From the NCBI RefSeq assembly GCF_024713975.1, contig NC_091094.1, positions 21,476,501 to 21,540,500 of the forward strand: DNA of 64,000 nt, written 5' to 3'. The translations under genes were made by a program, and so were the position numbers. The notes beneath the pieces were generated by a model, which had not been told where the DNA came from, did no database searches, and worked only from the letters and a program-made list of their open reading frames with translations. This document shows, piece by piece, positions 22,579 through 42,960 of the stretch. Source of the DNA: Paralichthys olivaceus (Eukaryota; Chordata; Actinopteri; Pleuronectiformes; Paralichthyidae). Numbering within the stretch: the first letter of the stretch is position 1; the number at the start of each line of letters is the position of its first letter.

Positions 22579-25500
22579 GTCTCAGGATCAGCCTGCCGTC
22601 CCTGCTCATTGTTTCAAGGAAGGGATGAAACTGGAGGCTGTTGACCCTGCTGCTCCTATTTCCATCAGACCTGCCACTGTCACCAAGGTAACAGACTTTC
22701 TTATGAAATCTGTCTCTGCTCTGCTGCTGGTTTCTTTCTCCTGTTTGCTTTTTATTTGCTGTAGATGTTTTGTGCTTTCTGCCTTTGTTACTGAACTGTC
22801 TTTATTTTGTAGCTAAGAAAAGGTCGTCATTTGAATTCAGTTTTTCTAATTTCACAACTCTGCCCAACCGATCTCCTTGAGTTTGTCGTCAGCTTGATTC
22901 AGTTTTTATTGTGATGAAACTGATGGTGAACATTTTATAGCCTTCACTTGACTGCAAGGCTGCATATGAACAGCAAAAATAATCTCCTGTCTAACCACTA
23001 TTCCTTGACCCCGGTGACAAATGTCATGAGGTCAAGTTAGGAAAGTAGAACCACGGTGCAGAGAAAACCTGACTCCATTTACACATTGTTTGTCTAAAGC
23101 AACTTTATTTATAACAAAATATGTTTGGTACAGTAACAACCTCTTTGCTTTTCTTCTACAAGTCAAGAAAGATTTCCTGTCCAAAACAGAATGACACCTC
23201 CTAATAAAAGATGTTTTCAGTTTAAACAGAGGGAACATTTAGCCAAGGAAGTAGAAATAATATAATAATTTACAAGCAGAGACAGTTGAGCCATTCAACT
23301 ACCACTCTAGCAGGGTGAATTATACTCAGACATAAGTATATAGTTTTCTTTTTATATATTTCTTTAAGTGGAGTTTGAAATTACTTTTATTTTTGTATTT
23401 AGTTCTGATGATGATATCGTGAATTATATATACAGTATATGTTTGCTATTCACTGTGACTCTTGACTGGACAGATGTGACGAGAAGAAACCAGGAGCTCA
23501 GACATGCGTAAGGATTCACATCACTTCTGATCGTGTCAGGAGAATTAAACAGTAGTTCTGTTCTTTACAAAGGTCTGTCCAGGTGCAACTACAAGGTTGC
23601 TGCTGCAATGAGTTGTGAGATAGCAGTTTCTCCTCTCCTTTGATAAAAGGACGTTTAGTGTTTCCTCTGCTAAATGAGATAAGTTAGGAAGTATAGATGC
23701 TCCTTTCCTTATCCATTAGGTAATTTCAGTCTGTTAAGAACCTTCCTAAGCAAAATAGACCAGTAGACTGCACCCAAGTGTCTCCATTGATCTCCTCTCC
23801 TCTTCTTCAGGTGTTCAGTGAGCAGTACTTCCTGGTGAAGATGGATGACCTTTGTGGTATCGAAGAGTCAGAAGGTGCAGGGCGGTCCTTCCTGTGTCAC
23901 AGAGACAGTCCAGGGATCTTTCCTGCTCAGTGGAGCCTCAAAAATGGACTCACTCTCAGCCCCCCACCAGGTCTGCTCTGTCATACATTGTACCCTGATT
24001 ATGACTTACTTAATTACCTGTGATATCACAAAGTAAGGAATGGCATGATTAAATAACTCATGTTGACTTTGCCTCGCTCTCGTTGGCTTTGTTTGCTTCT
24101 TTTATCTGTCCTTTCTTATCTCTTTCTGTTTTCTGTTCTCATTTCATCATGTGCAGGATACCAGGGTCCAGACTTCGACTGGGCAGATTACCTGAAACAG
24201 TGTGAGGCTGAAGCTGCTCCTCAGCACTGCTTCCCAACTGTAAGTCAACCCACGTTTTACCCATTACAAGTTCACAACATTCACACTTCAATACAAAAAG
24301 CATTTTCCTGTGCCAAACTGATTACAAGATCAAATACTGGCTGGACTCAAACTTAACATGGGCTGTGCAGTGAACATGAGTCATACAAGAGAAGCTATTA
24401 AACACCTCGTGGTGTATTTTATATTCTCCACCTGTCACTGTCAAAATGAAAATTAAATATGTTTCCTTGTACAATAATTTTATTAAATTGCTGTTGTGTG
24501 AGGGCTGTTGTGGGCATTCAGAAATTATTTGCATTTCCTATCTAAAACTTGCTTGCTATTGAATTGCAATATCCATGCAGCATTCCAGACTACTAAATAA
24601 CTGAACAAAATAAAATATTAGTTTATTGGTTCAGATTTTATGTGAGGCAAAGTTAAGAGAAGGGCCAATGACAGGATGATGCATATCTAAAAGACTGAAT
24701 AAAAAATAAAAAAAGAGAATAGCAGCAGCATTTTAATTAGTGCTCCATGTGCCTTTTATTCTGTGAACAGCTTGGTCTGGTGCAGCAGCAGGTCAGGGCT
24801 GAACTTCCGATGTAACAGATGTTAGAGATGAGAACATATTCCTGCAGTGTAAAGGGCCACTTACACTGCGGTGATTTCATAGTGAATAAAAATCACAGAA
24901 CACAAACTGCTGTGATACGGCTTTCACAAGGGTTTTCCCTCTTTGTTTACCTGCAGGAGCAGTGTGACCACAGCTTCAAAGAGGCCATGAAACTGGAGGC
25001 TGTCAACCCGCTGTCACCTGAGAACATTCATGTGACAACAGTCACCCGGGTCAAAGGCCAGTACATTTGGCTCAGTCTGGAAGGTGAGATGAGATACTGA
25101 AAGAAACATTACTAGATTCGAATAGATTAAAAAGAGAATGATGTGTGTGTTGGCACAAGCATGCGAGCAGCTGTGCCGTGAAAAAATATTTACCCAATTT
25201 AAGAAAAGTATCAGTCAGTATATGGTGGTCAGTGTTTATAGTGTGACAGTGACCACAAACAATTGTTATTTGTGAAACTGTAGCAAGTCGTCCACTGAGT
25301 AGGAGGTACTTCATATGTAGCCCAGGACGCATATGTGTTCGGATCTGACTAAGCACTGACCACTTCTGATCAGATCAAGATTAGAATGTAGTCTGGGATA
25401 TTTTTAGTGCTGCTCGCTGTGTATTGGAGGAATTTCTGAGTAGCTCTGTGTGTGTGTATGTCCAGGGCTGAAGCAGCCCATGCCAGAGCTGATCGTACAT

Positions 25501-28500
25501 GTGGACTCTCTCGACATCTTCCCTGTCAGCTGGTGTGAGACAAACGGCTATCCACTCGTCCATCCCATCAAACCCTTAGGTATACAACATTGTCTTAAAA
25601 CACCCCCCATAACAAGACCATATCTAATGCTATGATAACATGCTATTTTTTTAACACTATCAAATGAGTGTGACTGGGCACTCATTCGTCTTTCCTTGTT
25701 TTTAGTCGAGAAAGAAAGGAAGATTGCTGTCGTGCAGCCAGAGAAACAGTGAGTATAAGAGGAGGGGTATGGGCATTGATTGGTTTATTGGTTTTAGTGG
25801 AGCAAGTCCAAAAACCTTTCAGCCTCTGACTCAGTTTCCATCTCTTTACAGCAGAACTCTACCAAAGTCTTTGTCACCTGACACTATAAGGCAGCAGATG
25901 GCCAACCAGTCGGAAACAGGTGGGTGGTGTGTCAGTTCTCACTGAAGGGTCCCACACTGTGATATATTACATATACTGACTGTCCGTGGTTGTCCCATCA
26001 TATGAATGTCACTTTGTATCCCCGTGCAGGACATGGGAACGGGAAATACTGCTCTCCCAAGATCTACTTCAACCACCGCTGCTTCTCTGGGCCCTACCTC
26101 AACAAGGGACGCATCGCTGAGCTGCCTCAGTTCATCGGCCCTGGAAACTGTGTCCTCGTCCTCAAAGAGGTGAGAGGGCTTGCCCACCCGTTTACTGTGT
26201 ACATAACAACCTTCCCCTCCATCACATAGCACAGTGGTATGGTTGTCAGCATTTTTTAGCCATGCTTGTGGCATGACTATGTATCTAATTATCATATTAT
26301 GTACCATTATACAGATAGATTAAGTTCAGTTTCATTGAAACAAGAACTCTCTGATATATTGGCTAATATATTTATAAAATGATTTAGCAAGATTCCGTTA
26401 TGACAAGAAAATGTAATTGAGGCTTGATACACAACAGTTTAAAGATATACTTAATGATAAATGACTGTGAATAAAAAGAACACAAATACAACCAAATATA
26501 CTGAACATGAATTAAGAAAATAAACATAAAATGTATTGTTTATTCTGTAAAATAAAATGTGTTTCTGTCCATATTGGAACACATAAACACTGATGTGATA
26601 TATCTTTACAAAGCTCATATTAGCCCATTGACCAGGTCAGGATCTCAGAACTTTAAAATAAATGTATCAATAATATCCAAAGGCACATCAAGTAGAGATC
26701 AGGGGACTATTCCATCAAAGTGGCTAAATGTTAATCCTGGCTTACTTTGATAGGTCCGGCTGTTTTAAGTGAGAGATCCATTCGATGACTCTGGCTTTAA
26801 TTAAATCCTGCTCAGTCACCATGGTAACTTGTGCTTCTAAGCTAGCCTGCTCAGTACCAGGATTACGTTTTAGCTATGTTTGGCTCAAAGAATTTCAGAT
26901 GGGTTCAGAGGAGTGGAAGTTGTCGAAAGACGGTTCCTCCCAAAGTTTTTATCATTCTCACGCTCTTAATGTCCATGATCAGAATGTTTTTTAAGCTTTA
27001 ATAAATTAAAAAATAAAGTTAAAATAAATTCAAAGATGCAGACATTTGTAAAACATTTTCTGTTTGGTCTTAACTCTTTTTTTCTGCATTTCTGTAGCTG
27101 CAGACAAAGTTATACTGGCTCCATTTTCCTGCAAATAGTACACTTCAGATAAAAAAGAATGAATGAATGACATTAGTGTTAAGAAAATAAGACCTAATCA
27201 CACATGGCTCATGTAAAACATCTTGTGATTAGGCTCTAAATGGAATATTGTGTCTCCACTCACAAATATATAAAGGACTAGTGTTAGTTAGGATAATTAC
27301 AGTGAGAGACTGATAACTGTTGAGGAAAAGAAGTAAAAACCTTGGACATAGCGCCCTCATCACAGATGTGCTTCCCCCTCTATTCCGTCTGTGTCAAAAA
27401 GTTTAATCTGTGGTAAAATTCCGCAGCTTCTTATATTAATACTAACATTTAGCTTTAACTTTGTGAGTTCGCTCCCTCCGCATAACTTTTATTTTTCACA
27501 TGTGGCTTTAATCCTAATTTGTTGTAGGAAACTCTCACATTCAATCTATCAGATATTTTCTGTCGTGACGTCTTCATTTCCTGGGAAATAGTTTTTGTGT
27601 CTTTCAGGGACTTGTGTCCTCTTTTCTACAATCGATTATTCTGGGCTGCCTGCAAATGCCCAATGATGAGACCCAACTGAATTGTGTTAGTGGAACAGTT
27701 TAAGCCTCAAGTGGCAGTTGAAGCTAATTCAAGCCCCTCCCCCCGTAAAGGCTGCTTATGTACAACCATCAACATTTCATTTTTCCAAGATAAACAAAGT
27801 CTGGTCTCAAAATTAACATGGGGAGGGTTAGAAAAAAAAATAGTAAAAAAAAAGAATACAAACCAATAATAATATATATGTGTTGCATTTCTGTGCATGT
27901 CTCATACCCAGGTATTGACTCTGCTGATAAACTCTGCCTACAAGCCAAGTCGCGTGCTGAGAGAGCTGCAGCTGGACCAGGAGAGCCGCTGGCAAGGCTA
28001 TGGAGAGACACTCAAAGCCAAGTGAGTGGAATCACCATTTAATCCTCAGATAAATGTCTCCACTCTTAAGAAATAACACAAGTGTTCACAGCTGGTCTAC
28101 TTTAAGAAACATTTTGAAATTTCAATTATTCTTAAATGTATCTCTGATACTACATAGCAGTGATTTCACCGATAGCACGTGTTACTTCTTGTTGGTTCTA
28201 ACGCTTATGATTATGATTATGAGAGGGAAGAGTCATATTTTCATCTTTTTCAATTTAGTATTCTGCAAAAATACCTTGTAACACATTTGTCATAATTTGG
28301 TTACGTTGCTTTTACTCACATTTCAGGTACAAGGGGAAGAGTTACCGGGCCACTGTGGAAATAGTGCGCACTGCAGACCGTGTGGCAGACTTCTGTAGGA
28401 AAACCTGCATCAAGCTGGAGTGCTGCCCGAACCTGTTTGGACCTCGCATGGTTCTGGAGCGCTGCTCTGAGAACTGCTCTGTCCTCACCAAGACCAAATA

Positions 28501-30918
28501 CAGTACGTGCTTTACACACATACACACGGCTGATTGTTGAACCGTTAAATGATTTATCACATTATTAATAAAGCGATGAACATAAAAGCTAGTGACTGAT
28601 TATTGGTGGGTTGAAACTATAACAACTTGCTTTTCAGTTGCGACCTTAATGAAAACAATATTCAGACATTTTCTCTCATTTAGCTCACAGCTCATTCGGT
28701 TTTTCTTTTGTTCAGAGACGTCCAGTTCTTTTTTGTCAAGCTGCTCATGTGTAGAAAGGATCCATGGGTAGATAAATACTCAAAAGAAATTCTGTGAAGC
28801 AGAGGGACAATAACACAAACTGAGTGCAGCTTGTATTAACTGCATCAGTCTTTGGTCAGGTTTGGACACAAAATACAGAATGTCTGGCAGGTTCAAGTCA
28901 GGGTTGTTGGGTTTTCTCTCTGGCTCAAGAACTGATGATAGTAACACAAATAAGATTACTGTCTCTTTTGTCTTGTACTTTTCATAATAATCCTGACACT
29001 ATCAATCATCTTATTTTACAATACTTGTCCCATTGAGAATGTACGTATTTTAGAATACACATAGTGTGATGGATTTTTTTGGCCCTGCTGTAAAATTTCC
29101 CATCAGTTTCTCAATACTATATTAAAATCCCTCAGGCATGTCAGATGCAACACAATAAGCCTGTTCTCTTGTCTCCAGCGTATTATTATGGTAAGAAGAA
29201 GAGTAAACGTGTGGGCCGTCCACCGGGGGGCCACTCCAACCTGGAGGGTGGAGTGAAGAGAAGAGGCAGGAGGAGGAAGAGGAGGAAGCAGCTCTTTGTC
29301 CATAAGAAGAGACGCTCCTCAGCCTCTGTGGATAACACACCTGCTGGTTCTCCACAGGTAACACACACACATTCTCTTCATTAAGCATTACATTACAGGA
29401 GTCACAGGTGACGTCATTGTGAAACTAGCATTTTAACTTTCGGTTCTAATATGAATCTGTGTCAGTATACTGAATTAATTTATTTATGGTTATCTTATCT
29501 TTGGGTTGCAGGGCAGTGGAGAGGAAGAGGATTTAGATGAAGATGATTCTCTGAGTGAAGACTCTGGCTCAGAGATGCAGGACGATCTCCAGGATGATTC
29601 TGAACAATCTGTTGGCAAGTCTCGGGCAACCACACCATCCCCCTCCCCGCCAGCGACACCCAGGCCCACACGCCGACGCCGGAAACCACGCTCACCCTCT
29701 TTCTCTGATGATGAGAACCGCCCTCCATCACCAAAGGTGATGTTAGAAAAAGCCTAATGCTCTGACAATACATTTTACAAACAAATATTTATGATTTTAT
29801 AGCCGTGCTTCTAAACAGTATATCTGTGAGGAATACAAAAAAAGTACAGCTAGATCAGTTCTGCACCCTGACCCATTAAATGTAATTGTTTATTCACCTC
29901 AATAATATATTGAAGTACAGTCTACGTTTCTAGCAGGAGGTGTCTCATAATGTTAAAGAAAGTATAAAAAATGCTCCTGGTTGAGTCCCTTTGTCCAGAT
30001 CTGCACCAAACTTTATTACTGCAGAAAAAAGCCTACCGCAATGAAACTACATTTAAATCCACTCAATTCAAATTATTATTTGGATCTGCTGATTGCACAA
30101 ACTCTTAGATATGAATAGTGTAAGTTTATATATATATAAACATGCTTTATTCTCTTGGTCCATGTCGCATCCTTCCCACCAAGTTTTGTAGAAATCGATT
30201 CTGTCAGTTATGTGTAATCCTGCTGACAAAGGGGACGGGTTGAAATATGTCCTCGCTGGAGTTGATGTTTCCACCCTGTTATGCTCCATTCCGTCATCCT
30301 TTAACAAAAATCCTCTCATAATTGCTGTTTCTCTGTGACCTGAAATTTTCTCTCTGATTGCTGTCTTCACAGTATGAATCGTAAGGGTTAAATATGTTGT
30401 GAGCTTTTCCACTTCTTTCCGCTGTGAGATCTCTGAGCCTCTGTCTGACTCACCTCATCTCTGATTATAGACCTCAAAGACTGAGCCTCCTCAAAAGTTG
30501 TGTTTGGACACCAGCCCCCTGGAGTGGAGCGTTACTGATGTAGTTCGCTTTATCAGGAGCACTGACTGTGCACCTCTTGCAAGGATTTTCTTGGATCAGG
30601 TAAGAAATACTCACAGACTTAATGGCCTCTCAGGATGAGAGCCTGCTCCACTCTACTGCAACAAGTGCACTTGTATCGTATCCAGGGTCGGTCACCCATC
30701 AAACCCGCTATAGAAAGTTAAACCAATAACAAACTATACATAGAAAATGCCTCTCATATAGATGTATGTATTTATAGGAGATTGACGGACAAGCTCTGCT
30801 CCTGCTGAACCTCCCGACGGTGCAGGAGTGCATGGACCTGAAGCTGGGACCGGCCATCAAGCTGTGCCACCACATCGAGAGGGTCAAACTGGCATTTTAT
30901 CAACAGTTTGCCACGTAG
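17617..30918 (+). CDS. sfmbt1: Scm-like with four MBT domains protein 1, 866 aa
   Basis: Coding exons: 17617-17641, 17736-17830, 18284-18527, 19928-20016, 20629-20881, 22332-22429, 22586-22687, 23811-23970, 24157-24239, 24957-25083, 25466-25579, 25706-25748, 25852-25919, 26030-26169, 27912-28021, 28327-28502, 29179-29357, 29512-29736, 30471-30599, 30778-30918. The sum is 2601 nt, giving 866 aa, the same length as human as I recall it. Domains: MBT1 about 21-121, MBT2 127-235, MBT3 243-355, MBT4 361-463, SLED about 500-642, GRPPGG AT-hook-like motif plus Lys/Arg-rich stretch (exon 17), acidic Ser-rich linker (exon 18), C-terminal SAM about 791-862. Known role: nuclear reader of histone tails and part of repressor complexes. 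The start follows a 33-nt leader in its exon; a non-coding exon upstream is inferred. Confidence 0.97.
18691..18910 (+). repeat. Interspersed repeat family R2, copy A
   Basis: Shares phrases with four other stretches in the window: a start like CATACCTCTGCC, then TTTCATGGAAATCAGT, GTAATCCTG, AAAACATAACC and CTTGGTGGAGGTAAT. It lies in SFMBT1 intron 3. Similar copies: 19012-19254, 20943-21395, about 29990-30240, and about 53826-53990. Such sequence is common in percomorph genomes; the family name is not known to me. Confidence 0.65.
19012..19254 (+). repeat. Interspersed repeat family R2, copy B
   Basis: Has the same order of phrases as copy A, including the CATACCTCTGCCAAG start, GGATCTGCACCAAAATG, GTAATCCTGCTGACAAAC and a short AAAC tandem run. 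It lies 100 bp after copy A in the same intron. Confidence 0.7.
20882..22331 (+). repeat. SFMBT1 intron 5, with repeat R2 copy C
   Basis: The part at 20943-21395 begins CATACTTCTGCCAAGG and ends AACCTCCTTGGTAGAGGTAAT, matching the ends of repeat family R2, with about 230 bp of extra sequence in the middle. The rest of the 1.45 kb intron shows nothing recognisable. Confidence 0.55.
22501..22577. repeat. (TG)n microsatellite at a 3' splice site
   Basis: About 38 uninterrupted TG units. The run ends 8 nt before SFMBT1 coding exon 7 (22586) and replaces the usual pyrimidine tract. Length is probably polymorphic. Confidence 0.97.
22688..23810 (+). other. SFMBT1 intron 7
   Basis: 1.1 kb intron inside the third MBT repeat. 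I see no gene, RNA or clear repeat in it. Confidence 0.5.
26170..27911 (+). other. SFMBT1 intron 14
   Basis: 1.7 kb, AT-rich. The part at about 26620-26995 has phrases seen in fish interspersed repeats (ACTATTCCATCAAAGTGGCT) and open frames without homology that I can see. The rest shows nothing. Confidence 0.45.
29990..30240 (+). repeat. Interspersed repeat family R2, copy D (decayed)
   Basis: Contains GATCTGCACCAAACTTTAT, TTATTTGGATCTGC, AAGTTTTGTAGAAATCGAT and GTAATCCTGCTGACAAA in family R2 order. It lies in SFMBT1 intron 18. Confidence 0.55.
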
Positions 30919-31210
30919 CTGACGGGGAATGAACATTGATGGACACGACTACATCCTGTTCTGTGTATTAATCCTGTGAAAACACTGTATTTTCCCATTT
31001 TGACTTTTATTACACTGGACATCCTTTAGAATCCTGCGTATACATGAGGCATGAAGACAAGAGGGTCCTGATCCTTGAGGGGGGAAAGAAGAGATACTGA
31101 TCAAAAATAGTAGAGGAGCTCATTACGAGAGAAAAGCACAGGCGAGGACTGAAAGAGAAGAATTCAAGGCCCTTTGTCACAAATAAACCTAAAAGCCTTT
31201 ATTAAATCAA
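30919..31210 (+). other. SFMBT1 3' UTR
   Basis: Sequence after TAG with AATAAA at 31182-31187, giving a short 3' UTR of about 290 nt. The end is inferred from the hexamer. Confidence 0.6.
31182..31187 (+). terminator. Poly(A) signal AATAAA, candidate for SFMBT1
   Basis: First canonical hexamer after the SFMBT1 stop codon, 264 nt downstream. Confidence 0.6.
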
Positions 31211-32380
31211 ACATATTTGGACTTTAGTCTATCATGGAAGACATGCTTCTGAGATAAAACAAGTCGGTTTCTCACCATGTTCTTACGAGAACCTTTTTAC
31301 CCTTGTGTCTTCTGAACGCCTTAGATTCTTGTCTGCTGGAGTCAGAAAATCTTGTGATTTCACACTGAAATAATTTTTCATCAGAAAAAAGATAAACATT
31401 TGTGTACACTGAAGATATGACAGCTGACTCACTGAAGCACTTAAAATCGACACAATTATTTTTCACAAAATTAGTTTCACTGCATGAACTCCAAGCTGTA
31501 TCTATAATTTAAATAGCCTATTTGGCCTTTTAATTGGTGATAATTGTAATTATGAAAATGAATTGTACACAGATAAAAGCCTGAAAGCTGAGGGTAACAG
31601 TAAGGTAGATAAATGGTTATAGCAAATCTGAGTCATTGTTGGTTATTTAAGTGTGAACACCAGACACATGTCAGCTCCACAACAAATGCAATGGGTTCTT
31701 CATCTCATGACATCAAACTGCTTTCTCCTTCAAGTTTCTGTGAATACCAGTCTGCAGGGCGAGGGTTCAGTTATGGAAGCACAAGCAACACCATGTACTG
31801 TTGGATGGTATGCAAATATGATGGTGCATGTTTGTATATAGTGTACATAATCAAATATCTTTTAGAGCAACAGGGTGTTAAGAAAACTATTGAGCTGTTA
31901 ACTTTCTGCATAAGCAATGAGCAGATGCCCTGAATACACAGGCACATGATGTTTGCACATAATATGCCAACACCTCCTCACACGGGGAGGGGTTAACAAA
32001 TTCAGCTTCAGTGGATTATTTGAGCCATTTCATATCTTTGAATAGTTGTTATTTTTAAACAATTTAACTTGATGGGCAGTTTTAAAGCGAGAAGCTTTTC
32101 TCTAAATGTTTTTGTATCTGAGTTGTTCCTCTCTTTACCAGTTCCTGTAGCCTGGTTTATTGTCATGTGCTTCATTTTGTGTGAGAAAACCCTGCAGTGG
32201 GAGTTGTTTACTCATGTGCTTGTACTTACAGCAATGGAACATATTGTTATATCATGTTTAAAAAGATTATTACAGCTATTTAATGAAAAATCTGCAATAA
32301 GAAAATTAAAAAAAACAAAAAAAAAATCGAGTTTTTGTCTCTCGACCTTTTCACCTACAACTCCCAGTGTGCAGTTCGCG
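31211..32380. other. Intergenic, SFMBT1 to STIMATE
   Basis: AT-rich sequence with short spurious open frames on both strands. I see no exon, RNA gene or repeat I can support. Confidence 0.6.
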
Positions 32381-33198
32381 TGTACGCAAGTCACATGACC
32401 GTGCGTCTGGTCTGTCAACATGAGTGGGCTCTGCTGGGCAGGGGAGCTGCAGGACCTCCTCTCACCGTGACCTGCAGATATCCATGAAATTCGTTTTAAC
32501 CGCAGAGGAGCAGCCGGTGCAGGAGTCAGAGTGAGAGGTGAACAGTGCACAGCCTGGTGGTTACTGACAGCAAGTAGAAGTTAGCTCCTCTGGCGTCAAC
32601 GCCGTGGAGCTGAAGAGTTAGCTTGGATGCTAGCTAGGTAGGTGATGGTAGCGGTGTCTCAGCCGCCGTATCTTCATTTTTTTTCACATTGACGTTTTAT
32701 CAGCGGGAAGTGAATCACTCCTGACGTATTCACTTTCACTTCACTTCGGGAAGTTATGTGGACTGTTTAAGTAGTTATGAGACAGTAGCTGCAGCCGGCT
32801 GCTGTCCCCGGTGTTAGCTCGCAGATAAGGAGACTCCAGGACGAGCCTGGGAATGTTTCCTCTGCGTGACGGACCTTTTTTAACCTGATAGTAGTTTTTA
32901 AATGTGTGAGTGTAGTGTAAGTGTAAAGAGTGGTTAGCAGGAGTCTCACATAACGGTTTTATAACTTCTGGTTAGCGGGTTGAGGCTCGGCTTTACTTGG
33001 AACAGCCATGTCTCCATGGGTGTCTGGAGCCGGAGGATGAGTGCGCGCTGGCGATGCAGAGGATGCCACCATCTTCCACCGGAGACTGTCCCGCTGAACC
33101 TATCGATTAGCTGACCCGTCAACCGCTGGAGAGCAGCGGGGGTCTCTGCTACTGCACCCCGGCTTTAATCGTTTCGTCTCGCCCCGCTCCTGTGTCCC
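32381..33198 (+). promoter_or_regulatory. STIMATE promoter and 5' leader region
   Basis: Base composition shifts to GC- and CpG-richer sequence that continues into the first coding exon, as in a CpG-type promoter. Several ATGs precede the chosen start (33008, 33015, 33037, 33054). The transcription start is not defined by anything I can see. Confidence 0.45.
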
Positions 33199-41282
<8,084 letters not shown>

Positions 41283-42740
41283 CCTGTGCCTGGCTAAACT
41301 GCTTTGATCAAATGTCCTCCGGGGGCTCTTCACCACACAGATCAACATACGTTCCCAGTACCTCCACAGAATCTGATATCGACCTCTTTTCAAACGCAGG
41401 ATGCCCACTGATGACAGAAGAAAATACTTTTATTGAATTCACTTCACTGTTGACTCCTGAAGAATTCCTGCATAAACACTGTCTAACCTGGGATTCAATT
41501 CAACCCACCGGGAGATTTCTTTTTTTGCATCTAAATTCACTTTGGGAAGACAGCTCCATCATGAACCCTTGTTAAATTGTTAAACCGGAAATGTGAGTGA
41601 AGTATGAAAAGGGTAACACTGGTATAATACTGTGTGGACCTTGGTGGCATGGTGATGCAGTGGTCCAGGATTATAATGGTTGGACAAATGGGTGGACCAG
41701 ACCCAAAAATGCAAACAAAACTGTTGATTATATCTAATACTCTAACAAGTTCTCTAAACTGATTGTATCCCTGATGTAGATTCCATATAAACGTTGTGCT
41801 TTTGTTTTCTCATGTTAAACGTGCGTGTGTGTATGTATGTTTGCGTGGGGAAGTCAGGACATTTTGTCTGGCCTGCACAGTTTTGAGGGTTAAGACTTTT
41901 AACGATTAGGATTATTTAATGTTTAATGGTTACAATGATGTTTAGGCTTTTAGTTGGGATGGGTAGGGAAGGGCTAGAGAATGCATTATGTCAGTGGGGG
42001 TCCTCACAAAGACAGAAGAACGTGTGTGTGTGTGTGTCTGATTAGATTGAGTGTTTGAATCATTACTGACGTGACTAACACTTCTGAGCACAATTCCACA
42101 CTGTACTACTGTAAACTTCATGTGTAATGTTACTCATGTCAAAGGGAGCACATTCATGTTGCAGCAACCTTCCGTTTTTATCTCGTAAAGTCCTTTCAAC
42201 TGTTACACCTACAGGACTGCAGGTACCACAGTGCAACATGTCAGCTCAGTCAGTATTGTTTGTGGACACGAGACTGCCCTTTGTTTGACCCTTTACTGAC
42301 TTGCTCTGACTGCGTGTTCTCTGTCTTGGAACACATTTCGTCTCATTTTGACTGGTTGGGTTTTTATATATGTTTTTGTTGGTGTTATTTTCGGGCCAAA
42401 AAGGTGACTATGCTTGTTCCAAAAGTGTTCTTCATTCCTTTACTTTGATGGGAAGAGTAGATATGGGAACAATTTCTTGCACAGTTTCCCATTTATTCTA
42501 GCTTTCACCTTTCCTTTTGTGTTTGGTGTGATTTGTTTTTTGTTACAATAATGTGCCTGAGTGCCTGTTTGTTAGATTTCTTTGACTGTTTTATCCAGAG
42601 CTCCAGATCATCAGGCATCAAGCAGCATTCAGCAGGCTCTGATGTAAAGAATGTGACATGCATAGACCTCTAAACTGTTAAGTGACTGTCGACCAGGCAG
42701 ACTAGAGATACGGTGCGCGTGGGTGGATTTTTAGTTTTTC

Positions 42741-42789
42741 TGTGCGTGCGCGCGCGCGTGTGTGTGTGTGTGTCAGTATATATATATAC
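42741..42789. repeat. Alternating CG-TG-TA tract (Z-DNA-prone)
   Basis: GTGCGTGCGCGCGCG passes into (TG)n and then (TA)n with a short break, a purine-pyrimidine alternation of nearly 50 bp. Confidence 0.85.
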
Positions 42790-42937
42790 ATAGTATACCT
42801 GTATGCACTGGCCTGGTGGATGCATGTGTGAGTGCTACTTCTCATTAAGAGAGAGTGTGATAAACTGTGACTGCGATCTATGATGACTATGTTGCTGGTG
42901 ATGATTTCAATATGATGTGTTTGGCCTGTTGCTAAGG

Positions 42938-42943
42938 AATAAA
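42938..42943 (+). terminator. Poly(A) signal AATAAA, candidate for STIMATE
   Basis: Canonical hexamer 1.66 kb after the stop codon and 1.6 kb before the MUSTN1 promoter. Confidence 0.5.
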
Positions 42944-42960
42944 TGAGTTTCCATTTTACA

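Larger units (their letters stand above)
41283..42960 (+). other. STIMATE 3' UTR
   Basis: No coding signal after the stop. The best poly(A) signal is AATAAA at 42938-42943, giving a 3' UTR of about 1.66 kb. It contains a CG/TG/TA alternating run at about 42741-42789. Confidence 0.5.

Noticed and set aside
22328-22816. Open frames over the SFMBT1 (TG)n tract
   Set aside because: They are frame shadows of the microsatellite joined to true exon sequence.
26785-26994. Possible transposase fragment in SFMBT1 intron 14
   Set aside because: The frame is only 69 codons, has no recognisable catalytic motif, and the surrounding sequence looks like a non-coding repeat.
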